From assembly GCA_050012535.1 (NCBI GenBank), contig JBEKGZ010000067.1, positions 1 to 8,274 of the forward strand: a DNA stretch of 8,274 nucleotides, given 5' to 3'. Position numbers and translations under genes: made by a program. The notes beneath the pieces were generated by a model. That model searched no databases. It saw nothing but the letters and a program-made list of their open reading frames with translations, and had not been told where the DNA came from. How positions within the stretch are numbered: the stretch's first letter is position 1; every line of letters starts with the position of its first letter. Below are positions 6,663 to 8,274 of this stretch, piece by piece. The stretch is from CAVPLU01 sp050012535. Its GTDB lineage: Archaea; Thermoproteota; Bathyarchaeia; 40CM-2-53-6.

Positions 6663-6872
6663 ATGAGTGAGCAGCAAACCGCAAAGAAGGAGCCTGAGGC
6701 TAGAGCTTCAAAGCTCTATGAGCTTGACGCGGCCAAAGGACAGATCAAACTCAAGAACAAGAAGTGCCCAAGATGCGGAAACTTCATGGCCCGTCACAAG
6801 AACCCGGTGGACCGATGGACATGCGGATCCTGCAGCTTCACTGACTATGTGGAGAAGAAGAGTCCTGCCTAG
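6663..6872 (+). CDS. rps27ae: 30S ribosomal protein S27Ae
   Basis: eS31/S27Ae, the small-subunit zinc-ribbon protein that in eukaryotes is made as a ubiquitin fusion; no ubiquitin is present here, as in archaea generally. It has 69 residues. Zinc ligands CPRC (35-38) and CGSC (54-57) bracket the conserved GNFMARHKNPVDRWTCG stretch. The first ~17 residues (MSEQQTAKKEPEARASK) are a charged leader similar in composition to the S6e and S24e tails. ATG 6663 lies 12 nt after the rps24e stop. The TAG stop (6870-6872) lies in CTAG, which also supplies the stop of the opposite-strand kinase gene. Confidence 0.96.
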   Translation: MSEQQTAKKEPEARASKLYELDAAKGQIKLKNKKCPRCGNFMARHKNPVDRWTCGSCSFTDYVEKKSPA

Positions 6873-7438
6873 CCAGCTCTAGTCATGCTTTCCAGGAAGG
6901 AACAGGCTCTCTTCTTCGCTGAATCGTCAACTTCCACCATGACTAGGCCCTCATCAGGTTGACCGTACATTACCAAGGACCCGAGTGGCGCCACTGCTAT
7001 AGCTACGAGAGTCAGCAGATCCTCCTCTCCGTCCACGACCATGATGGCCTCTCCAGACTCAACGGCCTCTTCAACCGCCGCCCATGCCTCTGATCCGATG
7101 GTTCCCGGGTCGTTCCGAACACGGAATATTCTAGTTGCACGGGCATCGAACGGCTTCGTCTGAGCCCTTTTTTCTTTGTTGTCGATGATCATGACATCTC
7201 TGCGGATACCTCTGGTTAGCGCGTTCTTCGCGACTGCATCCCCCACAAAGATGACGCGAGGAGGTTTCTTTAGTGAAATCGTTGTGGAAACTTCTTCGTA
7301 GATTTCCGGACCTGATCCTGGAAGTAGCCTTCCGAGCGGGTCTTTGAGAGAACGTCGGAGTTCGTCGGTCAAGACCAGTTTTGCCAACGCGTGACCAGCA
7401 CACTGCCAATCGTGGAGGTTATCGGACTCGAACCGCAT
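6869..7438 (-). CDS. GTP-dependent dephospho-CoA kinase (DUF359)
   Basis: Archaeal enzyme for the last step of coenzyme A biosynthesis, phosphorylating dephospho-CoA with GTP; unrelated to bacterial CoaE. Family landmarks in the 189-residue frame: LRRSLKDPLG (28-37), VGD (65-67), a MIIDNKEKR segment (83-91), NDPGTI (109-114), GEEDLL (137-142) and YGQPDEG (158-164). From ATG 7438 it overlaps the last 20 nt of spt4; a TTG at 7387 (MAKLVLTDELRR) would avoid the overlap and also gives a plausible N-terminus, so the start is uncertain. Last gene of the rpoE1-spt4-kinase operon, a common archaeal arrangement. Its stop shares the CTAG at 6869-6872 with rps27ae on the other strand. Confidence 0.92.
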   Translation of the reverse strand: MRFESDNLHDWQCAGHALAKLVLTDELRRSLKDPLGRLLPGSGPEIYEEVSTTISLKKPPRVIFVGDAVAKNALTRGIRRDVMIIDNKEKRAQTKPFDARATRIFRVRNDPGTIGSEAWAAVEEAVESGEAIMVVDGEEDLLTLVAIAVAPLGSLVMYGQPDEGLVMVEVDDSAKKRACSFLESMTRAG

Positions 7439-7604
7439 ATCGACCAGGTGATTTGATTCCCATCTTCTTAGCTATCTCGGATTTGCCTGCGTCGATAACG
7501 ATCACCAGCCCGGTCCAATCATCGCTAAGGTTCGTCGACTTGCAGTTGGGGCAGACTGGTCCATTGCTTACGTATCTGCAGTTTTTGCAGGCTTTCTGCG
7601 TCAA
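7419..7604 (-). CDS. spt4: Transcription elongation factor Spt4 (RpoE2)
   Basis: Small zinc protein that partners Spt5 at the RNA polymerase clamp to aid processivity. It has 61 residues, normal length. Zinc ligands C6, C9, C18 and C21 (ACKNC, CPNC), then the Spt5-binding core DDWTGLVIVID and the ending SEIAKKMGIKSPGRYAVRV, all typical. The start is TTG (7604-7602), overlapping the rpoE1 stop as TTGA. A longer in-frame ATG at 7658 would add 18 residues lying wholly within rpoE1 and not resembling Spt4. GAGGAG lies about 7-12 nt before the TTG. The start-stop overlap implies translational coupling to rpoE1 (inference). Confidence 0.95.
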   Translation of the reverse strand: MTQKACKNCRYVSNGPVCPNCKSTNLSDDWTGLVIVIDAGKSEIAKKMGIKSPGRYAVRVR

Positions 7605-8176
7605 GCCGGTTTCTCCTCTTTGGGTCCTCTTGCACGACGGATATCTTGCTCGATCCACTCGATCTTGCCTAGGTACGGTTGACGCATTGTGATCCCGATC
7701 TTGCCGCCCATTCCGCCTCGTGGAAAGCTCACTGCGATTATTCGCGCTCTCACGAAGTCGCCCTTGGAGATCTTTCTTTGGCTTTCCTTTCCGACTAGAA
7801 CGCCATGTTTCTCATCATAGGAGATGTAGTCATCCATGATTTGCGAAACATGAAGCAAGGCGTCTTCTGGTCCGATTCTGACGAACGCGCCGAAGTCCGT
7901 GACCTCAACCACCTCTCCCTCCACTACTTCGTGCATTTCGGGATAGAAGGTGAGGAGCTTGAAGGTAACGCGATGGTAGGTCGACCCGTCTCCTGGGAGT
8001 ATCTTACCAGTCGGGTCCACGTTCACCTCAACAACAAGGATCGCGTATCCGAGCTGCTCGTCAACGATGTTCTCATACTTGAGCTTCACTTGATCCCTTG
8101 CAGCCTTGTCTATCGGATTGCCAAAGCTCTTTGGCGGAATCCTAACTATGTCCTCAACCGTCAAGATTCTGAACAA
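7601..8176 (-). CDS. rpoE1: RNA polymerase subunit Rpo7 (RpoE1)
   Basis: Stalk subunit equivalent to eukaryotic Rpb7, which with Rpo4 binds nascent RNA and assists promoter opening. It has 191 residues, the usual size. The N-terminal tip domain (MFRILTVEDIVRIPPKSFG ... ILPGDGSTYHRVTFKLLTF) is followed by an S1 domain at about 83-165 (VEGEVVEVTDFGAFVRIGP, LHVSQIMDDYISYD, KIGITMRQPYLG). A short charged tail RRARGPKEEKPA ends the protein. The start is TTG (8176-8174), supported by GGAG (8186-8183 on minus) with a 6-nt spacer and by the standard N-terminus it produces. The stop overlaps the spt4 start (TTGA). Confidence 0.96.
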   Translation of the reverse strand: MFRILTVEDIVRIPPKSFGNPIDKAARDQVKLKYENIVDEQLGYAILVVEVNVDPTGKILPGDGSTYHRVTFKLLTFYPEMHEVVEGEVVEVTDFGAFVRIGPEDALLHVSQIMDDYISYDEKHGVLVGKESQRKISKGDFVRARIIAVSFPRGGMGGKIGITMRQPYLGKIEWIEQDIRRARGPKEEKPA

Positions 8177-8215
8177 AACTATCTCCGCTTCAGATTGTGA
8201 TGCTATTTCCCTTTT

Positions 8216-8274
8216 CTACCAGTAGCTTGGCTCAATGCCATCAAGCTCCAACTTAGCCTTTTCTCTGAAAATGA
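8216..8274 (-). CDS. C-terminal end of an unidentified protein (5' part outside window)
   Basis: A minus-strand frame enters from the right edge and ends at TAG (8218-8216), encoding 18 visible residues (ending KLELDGIEPSYW). The gap to the rpoE1 TTG is 39 nt, so it is probably the upstream gene of the same operon. In other archaea a PIN-domain protein, aIF2-gamma or inorganic pyrophosphatase may stand here, but the fragment is too short to identify. The reading as coding rests on position, the open frame and plausible residue use. Confidence 0.5.
   Translation of the reverse strand, partial: IFREKAKLELDGIEPSYW

Noticed and set aside
6650..6697. C/D-box-like GTGATGA (6650-6656) followed by CTGA (6694-6697), as in archaeal guide RNAs
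   Set aside because: No convincing internal D' and C' boxes or terminal stem are present, and most of the span is rps27ae coding sequence.

Overview
The window is archaeal chromosome, almost entirely translation and transcription housekeeping genes. The archaeal assignment rests on aIF5B, ribosomal proteins L7Ae, L24e, S28e, S6e, S24e and S27Ae, the RNA polymerase stalk subunit Rpo7 (RpoE1), Spt4, a DUF359-type GTP-dependent dephospho-CoA kinase and an archaeal Lhr-type helicase. TATA-like boxes and GGTG/GGAG Shine-Dalgarno motifs are also visible. The aIF5B sequence and overall gene set suggest a TACK-group lineage (Thermoproteota/Bathyarchaeia-like), but this is an impression from sequence style, not a placement. 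I see no rRNA, tRNA, CRISPR array, insertion sequence or intein.

Layout: 1-2189 (minus) is an Lhr-family helicase running off the left edge. 2190-2341 is a divergent promoter region. 2342-4120 (plus) is aIF5B. 4121-4254 is a short convergent spacer. 4255-5072 (minus) is the compact operon rpl7ae-rps28e-rpl24e, read right to left. 5073-5254 is a second divergent promoter region. 5255-5617 (plus) is a small gene I do not recognise. 5618-5709 holds a clear promoter. 5710-6872 (plus) is the operon rps6e-rps24e-rps27ae. 6869-8274 (minus) is the operon [unknown upstream gene]-rpoE1-spt4-dephospho-CoA kinase, which meets rps27ae tail to tail with both stop codons in a single CTAG.

These genes are the pieces of two conserved archaeal neighbourhoods (L7Ae-S28e-L24e-(Ndk)-aIF5B, and S6e...RpoE1-Spt4-DPCK-S24e-S27Ae), but here they are cut into four strand-switched blocks. 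The products supply large- and small-subunit ribosomal proteins, the subunit-joining GTPase, the RNA polymerase stalk and elongation factor Spt4, and a coenzyme A biosynthesis enzyme that habitually travels with them.

The less ordinary points are: the unrecognised 120-residue gene between ribosomal operons; long Lys/Ala/Pro/Glu-rich tails on S6e and S24e plus a similar head on S27Ae; a 9-bp inverted repeat just ahead of rpl7ae and weaker ones at other promoters; a Trp in switch I of aIF5B where His or Gln is usual; three compact genes with TTG starts; and the palindromic shared stop. I found no convincing new multi-gene system.
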